DNA of 13,051 bases, from contig DATKDU010000538.1 of the NCBI GenBank assembly GCA_035512595.1, positions 1 through 13,051 of the forward strand, given 5' to 3'. The DNA is from DATKDU01 sp035512595. GTDB taxonomy: Bacteria > Planctomycetota > Planctomycetia > Pirellulales > Pirellulaceae. Positions 6,310 to 13,051 of the stretch are shown piece after piece. Each line of letters opens with the position of its first letter. Position 1 is the stretch's first letter. A program made the position numbers and the translations under genes. The notes under the pieces were generated by a model. It was not told the DNA's origin. It was given only the letters and a program-made list of their open reading frames with translations, and ran no database searches.

Positions 6310-9045
6310 CTAACGTGGCGCGCTCTCCATTGCCGCCTTCGTTTCGCGAATCGGATCGGCATCGATCAGCGACACCGAGAGGTCGTCGAGCGACGCCTCG
6401 CCCAGCCCGGTGAGCGCAATCGTCACGCGCAGCTCGCCGTTTTCGGGCACGGCCCGATAGAGCGTGAACTCCCGCCAGCCGCTGGTCGCGAACACCCGCT
6501 CGCCGAGTGCCGGGCCGGTCATGGAATCGAAAATCAAGAGCCCCTCACGGCAGGCCGCCAGCGGCCGCGGCACTTGCACCCAGCCGTGGATGCGGACGAG
6601 CTGCCCCTGGCGGACGGGGACCGGGCTGCTGGTGATCCAGAGCGGGGCCCGCTCGAGTGCCGCCGGTGCTTTGCCCGCCGATTCGGCCCAGGCGTGCATC
6701 CTGAGGGCGGTCCGACCGCCGTGCGGCGAGGCCAGCGACAACGCCACGTCGGCCTGGACGCCGGCGGGGACGTCCCGCTGTTGCTTCCAGCCCGCCTGGA
6801 GCAACTGGCTTAAGCTCTCCATGTCGCCCGCTGCCAGAGCGTTGGGCCCCCAATGGTTCCGCTGCAAACGCTGGGCGAACTTCCAGTGGACCGGCAGCGT
6901 GCCAAACCGGGCGATGCACGGACTGGAAGCGGGGGATGGAAAGGCAGCCGCCGTCTGTTCCCAGTGGCCGCGGCGGACTTTGGCGAGTGCCGCGTCGCAT
7001 TTTCCGCAGGCCGCGTGCAGCGTCCGCAGGTCGCTCGTCTCGTGGGCTCGCCGGGCTTGCTGCAGGTATCCCTGAGCCTCGGCAATCCAGGCGGCCGCAG
7101 CAGCAAGCCCGTGACCAGCCGCGGTCAGCTCGCGGTCGATGTCCGTGACGGCGAGCAGCCGCCGGTACGATGCTTCGTACCGCAGCCGCGCGATGGGAAA
7201 GCGGGCTTCTTCCAGGATCCGCTTGAGATGGTGCAGCACGAGCGGATCTTGGGTGACGACCACCGCCATGGCCAGATCGGGCTCGTCGATGGTCACCCGC
7301 AGGCCGCCGCTGGTCGTCTTGGTTCGCAGCTCCTTCGGCCCGGCCAGCGTGATTCTGTAGGCCACGTCGGAGACCGGCACTCCGGGCACGACGATGGAAA
7401 TGGGGCGCGAATCGGCAGGCCCCGCCACGAACTGCTGCGCCGGCATATGGCGCGTGACAAGCAGCAGCCGGCTGCGCTCGGTCGCCAGAACGCTGGCCTG
7501 GAGCGACGGATCGCCGGTATCGATCGGCTCGGCGCGATCGCCGGCGGCCCCCCACGGCTCCAAGAGCAACAACTCGTAGTTGAGAAGCTTGAGCAGATCG
7601 ACGCGGAAGGCGCCGGCATTGGAGTCGGTGTGCAGCGGCAGTTGCGACTGAAAGACCAGCCCCTTGGCCCCGGCGGCTAGCGAGGAATAAACGAGCAGCC
7701 GCATCTGCGCCAGGTCCAGATCCTCGTTCCAAGCCGCCCCTTGCGACATCTGGATGATCTGCTCGCGGAGCGCGGTGGGCAAATGTGTCTGCACGCCGGC
7801 CCACAGCGGCGTACCCGGCCGCACCAGCCGCGAGCGATCGGTCAGCCAGCCGCGCAGCGCCCCCAGTTCGAAGCTCGTTCCCAGCGTGGGCTGCGAGAGG
7901 AAGACAACGTCCGCCAGGCGGCTGTAATTGGCGAGGTCGGCGACCGCGCCGCAGACGAGCGGACGCCGGTGCCGCGGATCGAGGGCCCGGATCTCGCCGG
8001 CCACTTGCCGGGTCGGCTCCAGATCGCGGCTGGCGAGATCCGATCCCAGGCTCCAGGCCAGGACGCGGTCATACTCCGAGCCGATTCGCTGCTCGCCGGC
8101 TGCGTAGGGGGGCGGAGCAACCAGCCACAGATTGAGCCGCGCCGCTTCCTTCAGCTCATCGGCGGTCGGCGACTTGCTGAGCTTCACGCCGTTGAAGCCG
8201 AGCGACTTGAGCCACTCCAGCGGCTCCCCCTGATGCTCGATGATTCGCGGCATCAGCGGCCGGCCATCGACGAGCAATAACGATCCTTGCATGGCGACGC
8301 CCTGCCGCGGATCGGCCGCGGCAGGCAGGTCGTCGCCGCGCGCGCCCTCGGGCCGCGCCACGCTGATGTCTTCACCCAGGTTGAGATACCCCTCGATCTC
8401 CAGGTCGTCGATCGACAAGTCGATCGTGCCCGGGCCGGTATAAGCATTGAGCACGAGCAGGTCGATGTAGGCTTCGCGCTCGCTGAACTTGTCTTTGAAC
8501 TCCAGCCGCCGTGCGGCCGCATCGCGGGCGACGAGCTTTTGCAGCTCGGCGACCTTGAGCTGCTGCCAGGCGCCGACGTCGGTGTAACGATCGCCGGCCA
8601 GCAGCGACGAAATGCTCCGGCCGGTGCCGGGGTCGGTCGTCCGCGGGTAAACCACGCGCGCCAGAAGCTGCACGTTCGCCTTGTCCGCCTTGACCCACAA
8701 GCTGGGCGCCAGCTCGGCAATCACCGGCGCCTTGCCGATCGGATGGGTCAGATAAACAAATGTCCCAAGTTTATTTCCCACGTGGAGCCGCAGCCGCTCG
8801 CAACCGCTGCCAGTGTGCGATTCGCGAAACGTCCGTTCCTGAAGCAGTTTCTTGACGCCGCAGTCGGCCTGCGCGAGGGTCCAGGTGGCGGTCGGCGATT
8901 CAAACGACTCGCGCAATTGCGCTGGCACTTCCCGGCAGGCGACGAGCACCAGCGCCGCAGCCAAGGCAATGCAGAGCGGGGCCGGAACCATTCGTCGCCA
9001 ATCGACGCGGCCAATGCAAAACGCGGGCTTAGGAGCCAGGGGCAT
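6310..9045 (-). CDS. Large exported protein, glycoside-hydrolase-like core with beta-sandwich ends
   Basis: About 911 residues from ATG 9045. An N-terminal hydrophobic segment (residues 20-37) ends LVLVACREVPAQ: LVAC fits a lipobox, so it may be a lipoprotein, otherwise a cleaved secretory protein. Residues about 45-220 look like a jelly-roll, galactose-binding-like domain (SFESPTATWTLAQADCG ... IDLSIDDLEIEGYL). Residues about 260-500 resemble a TIM-barrel glycoside hydrolase (LMPRIIEHQG, LKSLGFNGVKLS, LAWSLGSDL, TPLWAGVQTHLP, SLAAGAKGLVFQSQ), but I cannot name the acid residues with confidence. A helical region (about 609-698) precedes a C-terminal beta-sandwich (about 750-895, 'GWREFTLYRAVPENGELRVTIALTGLGEASLDDLSVSLID'). 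Substrate unknown, plausibly a polysaccharide. Starts at 9156 or 8991 are also possible; 9156 would add cysteine-rich residues that look noncoding. Confidence 0.82.
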   Translation of the reverse strand: MPLAPKPAFCIGRVDWRRMVPAPLCIALAAALVLVACREVPAQLRESFESPTATWTLAQADCGVKKLLQERTFRESHTGSGCERLRLHVGNKLGTFVYLTHPIGKAPVIAELAPSLWVKADKANVQLLARVVYPRTTDPGTGRSISSLLAGDRYTDVGAWQQLKVAELQKLVARDAAARRLEFKDKFSEREAYIDLLVLNAYTGPGTIDLSIDDLEIEGYLNLGEDISVARPEGARGDDLPAAADPRQGVAMQGSLLLVDGRPLMPRIIEHQGEPLEWLKSLGFNGVKLSKSPTADELKEAARLNLWLVAPPPYAAGEQRIGSEYDRVLAWSLGSDLASRDLEPTRQVAGEIRALDPRHRRPLVCGAVADLANYSRLADVVFLSQPTLGTSFELGALRGWLTDRSRLVRPGTPLWAGVQTHLPTALREQIIQMSQGAAWNEDLDLAQMRLLVYSSLAAGAKGLVFQSQLPLHTDSNAGAFRVDLLKLLNYELLLLEPWGAAGDRAEPIDTGDPSLQASVLATERSRLLLVTRHMPAQQFVAGPADSRPISIVVPGVPVSDVAYRITLAGPKELRTKTTSGGLRVTIDEPDLAMAVVVTQDPLVLHHLKRILEEARFPIARLRYEASYRRLLAVTDIDRELTAAGHGLAAAAAWIAEAQGYLQQARRAHETSDLRTLHAACGKCDAALAKVRRGHWEQTAAAFPSPASSPCIARFGTLPVHWKFAQRLQRNHWGPNALAAGDMESLSQLLQAGWKQQRDVPAGVQADVALSLASPHGGRTALRMHAWAESAGKAPAALERAPLWITSSPVPVRQGQLVRIHGWVQVPRPLAACREGLLIFDSMTGPALGERVFATSGWREFTLYRAVPENGELRVTIALTGLGEASLDDLSVSLIDADPIRETKAAMESAPR

Positions 9046-9073
9046 CGTGCAAGTGGGGCCACGGGGAGTCTGG

Positions 9074-9102
9074 GCAACATCGACGCACTTCGCGCAACAT
9101 CG
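9074..9102. promoter_or_regulatory. Direct repeat GCAACATCG with 20-bp spacing
   Basis: GCAACATCG occurs at 9074-9082 and 9094-9102, exactly 20 bp apart, about two helical turns. It lies 29-57 bp upstream of the large minus-strand gene if that starts at 9045. Same-face repeats upstream of a gene suggest a regulator site. If translation begins at 9156 this would be coding instead. Confidence 0.3.
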
Positions 9103-9133
9103 GCTTGTAACAGGAGTTGTGACGACCGGCCAG

Positions 9134-9154
9134 GGCGAATGTCGCAAATTCGCC
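9134..9154. promoter_or_regulatory. Inverted repeat GGCGAAT-N7-ATTCGCC
   Basis: A perfect seven-base inverted repeat with a seven-base centre (GTCGCAA) in the divergent gap between the large minus-strand gene and the plus-strand gene at 9318. The form suits an operator or a small hairpin; no partner regulator is in the window. Confidence 0.35.
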
Positions 9155-9304
9155 ACATCCGGCGCTTCCGGAACCAGGCGGCGCCTCTTGCCAAAAGTTT
9201 GCCGTAACAGGCACCCTCCGTTAGAGTTAGGGCTTGGTCCTGCGACCGGCGGGGCACGAGTGGCATGGCGGCTGCTTTCTCTAGTTCGCCAAGTACCACA
9301 TCCC

Positions 9305-9308
9305 GGAG
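9305..9308 (+). promoter_or_regulatory. Ribosome-binding site of the small gene
   Basis: GGAG nine bases before ATG 9318. Confidence 0.6.
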
Positions 9309-9317
9309 CCTAACACG

Positions 9318-9605
9318 ATGTCCTCGCTGCCGCAGACGACTGCCCCCACCGACGAGCTTCCCAAGGACGTTGCCGATCTGGCGGCGGCCATCGCGGCACT
9401 GCCGGCGGAGCATCGCAGCCGACTGGAGCCGATGATGTTTCGCGTGGTCGAGAGCACCCGGCGGCGGCGGCGAATCCTGAATCTGGTGCAGGAAGCGCTG
9501 AGCCAATTGCGGCTCGACATGAAATATCTCGTATTCGACCTGGAAGCTACCCGCCGCGAGCGCGACGCCCTGCGGCACAACCAGGATGGCGACCACGAAG
9601 TGTAG
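9318..9605 (+). CDS. Small basic coiled-coil protein of unknown function
   Basis: 95 residues. The N-terminal third is acidic and alanine-rich (PKDVADLAAAIAALPAEHRSRLEP). A strongly basic run RRRRR (about residues 48-52) precedes a helix likely to form a coiled coil to about residue 85 (LNLVQEALSQLRLDMKYLVFDLEATRRERDAL), and the tail is short and polar. The basic run plus coiled coil would suit nucleic-acid binding or a scaffold role, but no named domain is evident and I do not assign a function. The ribosome-binding site supports the start. It is 190 bp ahead of the kinase gene, with a heptamer array between, so co-transcription is uncertain. Confidence 0.8.
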   Translation: MSSLPQTTAPTDELPKDVADLAAAIAALPAEHRSRLEPMMFRVVESTRRRRRILNLVQEALSQLRLDMKYLVFDLEATRRERDALRHNQDGDHEV

Positions 9606-9627
9606 TTCTCACACGTCGCCGAATTCT

Positions 9628-9662
9628 CTGGCTCCTGGCTCCAGGCTCCAGGCTCCTGGCTC
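9628..9662. repeat. Heptamer tandem array (CTGGCTC/CAGGCTC), five units
   Basis: Units read CTGGCTC, CTGGCTC, CAGGCTC, CAGGCTC, CTGGCTC, and are followed by CTTTTC. Same period as the array at 4617-4658 but a different sequence. Neighbouring CCTGG and CCAGG allow limited self-pairing, so a terminator role for the upstream gene is possible. Confidence 0.8.
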
Positions 9663-9795
9663 CTTTTCAATCGTTGCGTGCCGCGGCCCCTTGGAATAGG
9701 ATGGACCGCGGAGAGGCGCCGGCTCTTCCCCCCGGTCGGGCAAGCGTGAACTCCCCCCCTTCGGCGCTTCCTCGACTCGTTCTGTCACGCCGCAC

Positions 9796-11298
9796 ATGTC
9801 GGAAGTCACGGCGGAAAAACTGTCCCAGCGGATCATCGACTCCGGCCTTCTCGACGGCCGGCAGCTCGAAAGCGTTTGGAGCGAGCTCGGCACCCGCGAG
9901 GTCACCGCGGAACAGTTCAGCAGCCTGCTGTTGCGGCGGGAGCTGCTCACAAACTTCCAGCTTACCCGGTTGATGAAAGGGGATCGCGGGGGTTACTACT
10001 ACGGCCATTACAAGGTGCTGTACCTGACCGGCACCGGGACGTTCGCCCGCGTTTACCGGGCGGTAGACCAGCGGACGGGCAAAGTCGTCGCCGTCAAGGT
10101 GCTGCGGAAGCGCTTCCGCGACGACAAGGTGATGACCGAGCAGTTCCTCCGCGAAGGGGAGATCGGGTCGCGCCTGCGGCATCCGAACATCGTGCCGATC
10201 TTGGAGGTGAGCAAGAACCTGTCGGCGCCGTTTATGGTGATGGACTTCGTGGAGGGCTGGAACCTGCGCGAGTTCATCAAGGTCCGCAAGAAGTTCAATC
10301 CGGACGAGGCGATTCGCATCACGATCGACATCCTGCAAGGGCTGGCCTACGCGGCCGAGCAAGGGATGAGCCATCGCGATCTGAAAAACTCCAACGTGCT
10401 GATTTCCAGCCGCGGCCGCGCGCGGTTGGTGGACTTTGGGCTGGCGGCCATCAAGTCGTCCGAGACGATCAAGGACGACGATTCTCCCAATGCGCGGACG
10501 ATCGACTATGCGGGGCTGGAGCGCGCCAGCGGCTGTCACAACAACGACCCCCGCAGCGACTTGTTCTTCGTCGGCTGCATCCTCTACCACATGGCGGCCG
10601 GCGCAGCGCCCCTGGCGGAAACGCGCGACCGAATCCAGCGGCTCTCGGTGCAGCGTTACCAGAACATCAAGCCGATCGTGCAGCACGATCCAACGCTGCC
10701 GCAGGCTCTGGTGCTGTTCGTCAACAAGGCGACCGAGTTGAGCGTCGAGAAGCGTTTTTCGACGCCGGCGGAGATGCTGGAAGAGGCCAAGAAGGTCCAG
10801 CGGCGGATCGAAGCCGGCGATATCGCCGCCGCCGATGCCATTGCCGCTGCCGCCGCCGGAGAGGTAGTGCCGCTGCCTGCTCCGCCGCCGCTGCTCGAGC
10901 AGGAAGGGGTGGCGCGGACGGTGATGATCGTCGAGTCCAAAAAGGAGGCGCAGGACCTGTTGCGCGAGAAGCTCAAACGGCACGGCTACCGCGTCCTGAT
11001 CTTCAGCGATCCCGAGCGGGCGCTGACCCGCTTTGAAGAGGCGGACCAGCGCCCCGCCGACTGCGTGCTCCTGAGTACGGTCAGCCTCGGCCGCCCGGCG
11101 CTGGAGGCGTTCAACAAGTTCGGCCTCCAACCTTCCAGCAAGGACGTTCCCGCCATTTTGTTTGTGGACCAGAAGCAGACCGACCTGGCGAAGTCGGCCG
11201 CCCTGGCGGAACATCGCGTGCTGCTTTCCATGCCGCTCAAGGTGCGCGAGCTGCGGGAGACGCTGCTCAAACTGCTCGGCGAGCCCCCGGCGGCATAG
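9796..11298 (+). CDS. Ser/Thr protein kinase with C-terminal pseudo-receiver domain
   Basis: 500 residues. Residues 1-65 form a helical extension seen on planctomycete kinases. The kinase domain (about 72-335) has a glycine loop GTGTFARV (79-86), Lys101 in VAVKVL, a helix-C Glu near 120-122, HRDLKNSN (193-200) with catalytic Asp195, and DFG (213-215), so it should be active. The third loop glycine is Ala84 and the APE motif is altered (YAGLERASG). An Ala-rich linker (341-360) leads to a domain from about 375 that follows the receiver pattern of response regulators (TVMIVES, DCVLLSTVSLG, PAILFV, VLLSMPLKVREL), but the acidic pair is Glu380-Ser381, the phosphoacceptor is Ser427, and the conserved Lys is Met479. 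It is probably a phosphorylation-independent binding module. No membrane helix. No clear ribosome-binding site at 9796. It leads a three-gene cluster. Confidence 0.9.
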   Translation: MSEVTAEKLSQRIIDSGLLDGRQLESVWSELGTREVTAEQFSSLLLRRELLTNFQLTRLMKGDRGGYYYGHYKVLYLTGTGTFARVYRAVDQRTGKVVAVKVLRKRFRDDKVMTEQFLREGEIGSRLRHPNIVPILEVSKNLSAPFMVMDFVEGWNLREFIKVRKKFNPDEAIRITIDILQGLAYAAEQGMSHRDLKNSNVLISSRGRARLVDFGLAAIKSSETIKDDDSPNARTIDYAGLERASGCHNNDPRSDLFFVGCILYHMAAGAAPLAETRDRIQRLSVQRYQNIKPIVQHDPTLPQALVLFVNKATELSVEKRFSTPAEMLEEAKKVQRRIEAGDIAAADAIAAAAAGEVVPLPAPPPLLEQEGVARTVMIVESKKEAQDLLREKLKRHGYRVLIFSDPERALTRFEEADQRPADCVLLSTVSLGRPALEAFNKFGLQPSSKDVPAILFVDQKQTDLAKSAALAEHRVLLSMPLKVRELRETLLKLLGEPPAA

Positions 11299-11304
11299 TG
11301 CATT

Positions 11305-11598
11305 GTGGCCAAATCCAAGCGCCAGGCATTGAACCCCTTCTACGTCGTCCTGATGGTCGTCGGCGTCGCTTTCGCGCTCACCGCCTCTGCCTATGGGTGG
11401 TCGGCGCGTCTCAAACTCGATCCCGAAACCTTCGACCGGAATGCCGCGTTCATCGCGCTCGTGGACCGCTACGGTATGCTCTCGATGATCGTCGAGCTGG
11501 GCCTCTTAACGGTCCTCACGTTCCTGGCGATCGGGACCGACGAGTATTGGGAAAGGCGGGCGCAGCGCGCCGGCGGCCATGACGATCCACCAACCTGA
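11305..11598 (+). CDS. Small two-helix membrane protein
   Basis: 97 residues from GTG 11305, six bases after the kinase stop, so translation is probably coupled. Membrane helices lie near residues 11-31 (PFYVVLMVVGVAFALTASAY) and 57-77 (GMLSMIVELGLLTVLTFLAIG). The basic N-terminus (MAKSKRQ) and the ERRAQR after helix 2 put both ends in the cytoplasm, with a 25-residue periplasmic loop (SARLKLDPETFDRNAAFIAL). No named family is recognised. Its place between a kinase and a membrane VWA protein suggests it is a membrane partner of one of them. Confidence 0.82.
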   Translation: MAKSKRQALNPFYVVLMVVGVAFALTASAYGWSARLKLDPETFDRNAAFIALVDRYGMLSMIVELGLLTVLTFLAIGTDEYWERRAQRAGGHDDPPT

Positions 11599-11693
11599 AG
11601 GGGAGGTGAGCCGGCTGGAAACATACCAGGGGCCGGTCACTAGCGCCAGTCGCGGCCGAGGATTTTGCCGCTGGGAGCATCAGGGGCCACATG

Positions 11694-11711
11694 CCACCCG
11701 CCGGAGGGTGG
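11694..11711. other. Hairpin in the gap before the VWA gene
   Basis: CCACCC-GCCGGA-GGGTGG, a perfect six-base stem, 74 bases before the VWA start codon. Just downstream is TTATAC (about 11717-11722), which resembles a -10 box. Either a local promoter or an mRNA structure controlling the third gene of the cluster is possible; neither is shown. Confidence 0.3.
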
Positions 11712-11784
11712 AGAACTTATACGCTTGCCCCGCACCCCCTACCGGGCAACAATCAAGGGATCAGGGGAATCTCGGCATTTCGCC

Positions 11785-12945
11785 ATGAAGCTCATTTGCA
11801 TCCACTGCGGCGGCGAGTTCACGATCCACTCCGAGCATCTCGGCGGGAAAGGACGCTGTCCGCACTGTAAGAGCGAAATCACCCTCCCCAAAGCGGCCGA
11901 GCCCAAGCAGGCCGCGCCGGGGCACACGCCGCCCAAAAACTGGCTCGACAGCTCGATCTCGTTTCTCGGCTCCCTCGTCATCCACATGGGCGCCATGCTC
12001 CTGATCGCCCTCCTACAGCACTGGAACCTCGACGGCGGCAGCGGCGAGGGGACGACGCAGGAGGTCCTGATCGGCATTTTGCCGTCGCAGGAGCTGACCG
12101 ATCAGCAGGAAGAGTCGCTCAGCGCCACCGAAGTCAAAACCGACAGCCAGTCCGATCCGAGCGAAATGCTCCAGGAAATCGACGTCCAGCCGGCAGCCAC
12201 CACCGATGCCGTCACCGACCTGGCGGCCAGTTCTCCCGCCAGCGGCAGCGACGCGGGGTCGTTCGACATCGGCGAGGTGAACATCGGCGGTTCGATGGCC
12301 GGCGGCGGCGGCACGTGGGACGGCATGATCCAGCAGCTTCGCCGCCACGGCCTGGACATCGTCATTTGCTTCGACTCGACCGGCAGCATGTCGGGGGAGA
12401 TCGACCAGGTGAAGCGACAGATCGAACGGATCGGCCGCACGCTGTTCACCCTCGTCCCCAAGGCCCGCATCAGCATCGTCACCTATCGCGACCACGGGGA
12501 TGAATACGTCGCCAAGGGAATGCCCCTCTCCGGGAGCATCAGCGACGTGAAGACGTACCTCGACCGGATCGAAGCGGGGGAAGGAGGGGACTTGCCGGAG
12601 GCGGTGGAAGAGGGGCTGAAGTGGGCGGCAAAGCAAAATCAGTTCCGCCCTGCTGCGCGAAAGATCATTCTGATCTTCGGCGACGCGCCGCCCCATCCGG
12701 AGGACCTGAAGCAGTGCCTCGCGCTGGCCGGCGCATTCAAGGGGCAGCAGAAGGGGGTCGTGAGCACGGTCACCTGCCGGGCCAGCACGCCGCTGCCGGA
12801 GTTCTACGAAATCGCCAAGGCGGGCGGCGGCGAAGCGTTCCTGACCCGCAACCAGCGGGAGATCATGACCCAGCTCATGGTCCTCGTCTTCGGCAGCCGC
12901 CACCGGGAGAAGGTCCTCGAGGCGTTCAAGCTGCTGGAGGAGTGA
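11785..12945 (+). CDS. Zinc ribbon-TM-VWA domain protein
   Basis: 386 residues. CIHC (5-8) and CPHC (25-28) form an MJ0042-type zinc ribbon at the N-terminus. A membrane helix lies near residues 56-78, preceded by lysines, so the ribbon is cytoplasmic and the rest is periplasmic. A low-complexity, Ser/Asp/Gln-rich linker (about 80-185) leads to a von Willebrand factor A domain (about 190-370). Its metal site is visible: Asp197, Thr199 and Ser201 in FDSTGSMSG, Asp269 in GGDLPEAVEEGL, and Asp300 in IFGDAPPH. Such domains bind metal and mediate protein contacts. ATG 11785 is preferred because the ribbon begins at once; upstream ATG 11665 would add 40 residues of poor quality. GGGGA (11764-11768) lies 16 bases upstream, further than usual. 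It closes the cluster begun by the kinase. Confidence 0.88.
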   Translation: MKLICIHCGGEFTIHSEHLGGKGRCPHCKSEITLPKAAEPKQAAPGHTPPKNWLDSSISFLGSLVIHMGAMLLIALLQHWNLDGGSGEGTTQEVLIGILPSQELTDQQEESLSATEVKTDSQSDPSEMLQEIDVQPAATTDAVTDLAASSPASGSDAGSFDIGEVNIGGSMAGGGGTWDGMIQQLRRHGLDIVICFDSTGSMSGEIDQVKRQIERIGRTLFTLVPKARISIVTYRDHGDEYVAKGMPLSGSISDVKTYLDRIEAGEGGDLPEAVEEGLKWAAKQNQFRPAARKIILIFGDAPPHPEDLKQCLALAGAFKGQQKGVVSTVTCRASTPLPEFYEIAKAGGGEAFLTRNQREIMTQLMVLVFGSRHREKVLEAFKLLEE

Positions 12946-13051
12946 GTCGCGGCGCAGTGGGGATTCCAAGCCCTTCTGAGTAGCCGTCCCGCAGCGTCTG
13001 TCCCGGCTTCTCGTGGGCGAGCTTGGCCGCCGCCAGCTTCCGCAGCTCGTC
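12926..13051 (-). pseudogene. Fragment of ECF sigma factor (TIGR02999-like), apparently broken
   Basis: On the minus strand the frame entering from the window edge reads DELRKLAAAKLAHEKPGQTL (12992-13051). This matches my recollection of the N-terminal region-2 pattern of TIGR02999-type planctomycete ECF sigma factors, in which QTL is followed by 'QATALVHEAYLRL'. Here the next residues are RDGYSEGLGIPTAPRLTPPAA and then a stop at 12926-12928, so the family pattern is lost and the rest of region 2 and all of region 4 are absent. The frame runs 20 bp into the 3' end of the convergent VWA gene. I read it as a truncated or frameshifted gene whose start lies outside the window. Confidence 0.55.

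Noticed and set aside
6545..7804. A 419-residue open frame overlapping the large exported gene on the same strand in another frame
   Set aside because: It is Arg/Gly/Ala-rich without hydrophobic or motif structure, while the other frame is continuous over 2.7 kb with a signal sequence.
9667..11214. A 515-residue open frame on the minus strand opposite the kinase gene
   Set aside because: Its translation is low-complexity, rich in His, Arg, Leu and Gln, with no domain. The plus-strand frame has intact kinase motifs, so this is an antisense shadow of GC-rich codon use.
12013..12969. A 318-residue open frame on the minus strand opposite the VWA gene
   Set aside because: The plus strand encodes a clear zinc ribbon, membrane helix and VWA metal site; the antisense translation has no recognisable features.
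1..13051. tRNA or rRNA genes
   Set aside because: I looked for T-loop-like GGTTCGA patterns flanked by pairing arms and for conserved rRNA segments and saw none; a tRNAscan run would be decisive.

Overview
The window looks like chromosomal DNA from a planctomycete (Pirellulales-like), judged only from gene content and style: a Ser/Thr kinase with an N-terminal helical extension, an MJ0042-type zinc ribbon fused through one membrane helix to a VWA domain, a large secreted glycoside-hydrolase-like protein, a PVC-type small conserved protein, a DUF2071 protein, very short tandem repeats between genes, and the edge of an ECF sigma-like reading frame. No ribosomal or tRNA gene is present, so the taxonomic call is inference.

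Left third (1-4046): three minus-strand genes, each standing apart from the next: an alpha/beta hydrolase (2401-3093), a four-helix membrane protein (1652-2116) and an exported HEAT-repeat protein (296-1453). The gaps between them are rich in structure. A ~105 bp dispersed repeat occurs at 129-232 and 2272-2377, with a partial third copy at 3122-3172, all in one orientation. An 84 bp imperfect palindrome at 2172-2255 carries boxes resembling integron attC ends (GCCCAAC...GTTATGC on the minus strand), and a second hairpin lies at 1577-1626. This part reads like a modular, cassette-like accessory block. It is followed by about 820 bp without a credible gene (3227-4046), full of hairpins and short repeats.

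Middle (4047-9317): two plus-strand genes, a conserved protein of unknown function (4047-4613) and a DUF2071/YqjF-like protein (4721-5512), meet a convergent minus-strand pair across a strong palindromic terminator-like element (5525-5601). That pair is a large exported protein with a barrel-like core and beta-sandwich ends (6310-9045) and, 60 bp downstream of it, a single-pass membrane protein (5617-6249). A divergent intergenic region with repeats and an inverted repeat separates the large gene from a small conserved gene at 9318.

Right third (9318-13051): a small basic coiled-coil protein (9318-9605), a heptamer array, then a compact plus-strand cluster: a Ser/Thr kinase ending in a receiver-like domain that lacks the phosphoacceptor Asp (9796-11298), a two-helix membrane protein six bases later (11305-11598), and a zinc ribbon-TM-VWA protein (11785-12945). 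Together they suggest a membrane-associated signalling unit. At the right edge a minus-strand frame reads like the start of a TIGR02999-type ECF sigma factor and then loses the family pattern, so it is probably a broken gene.
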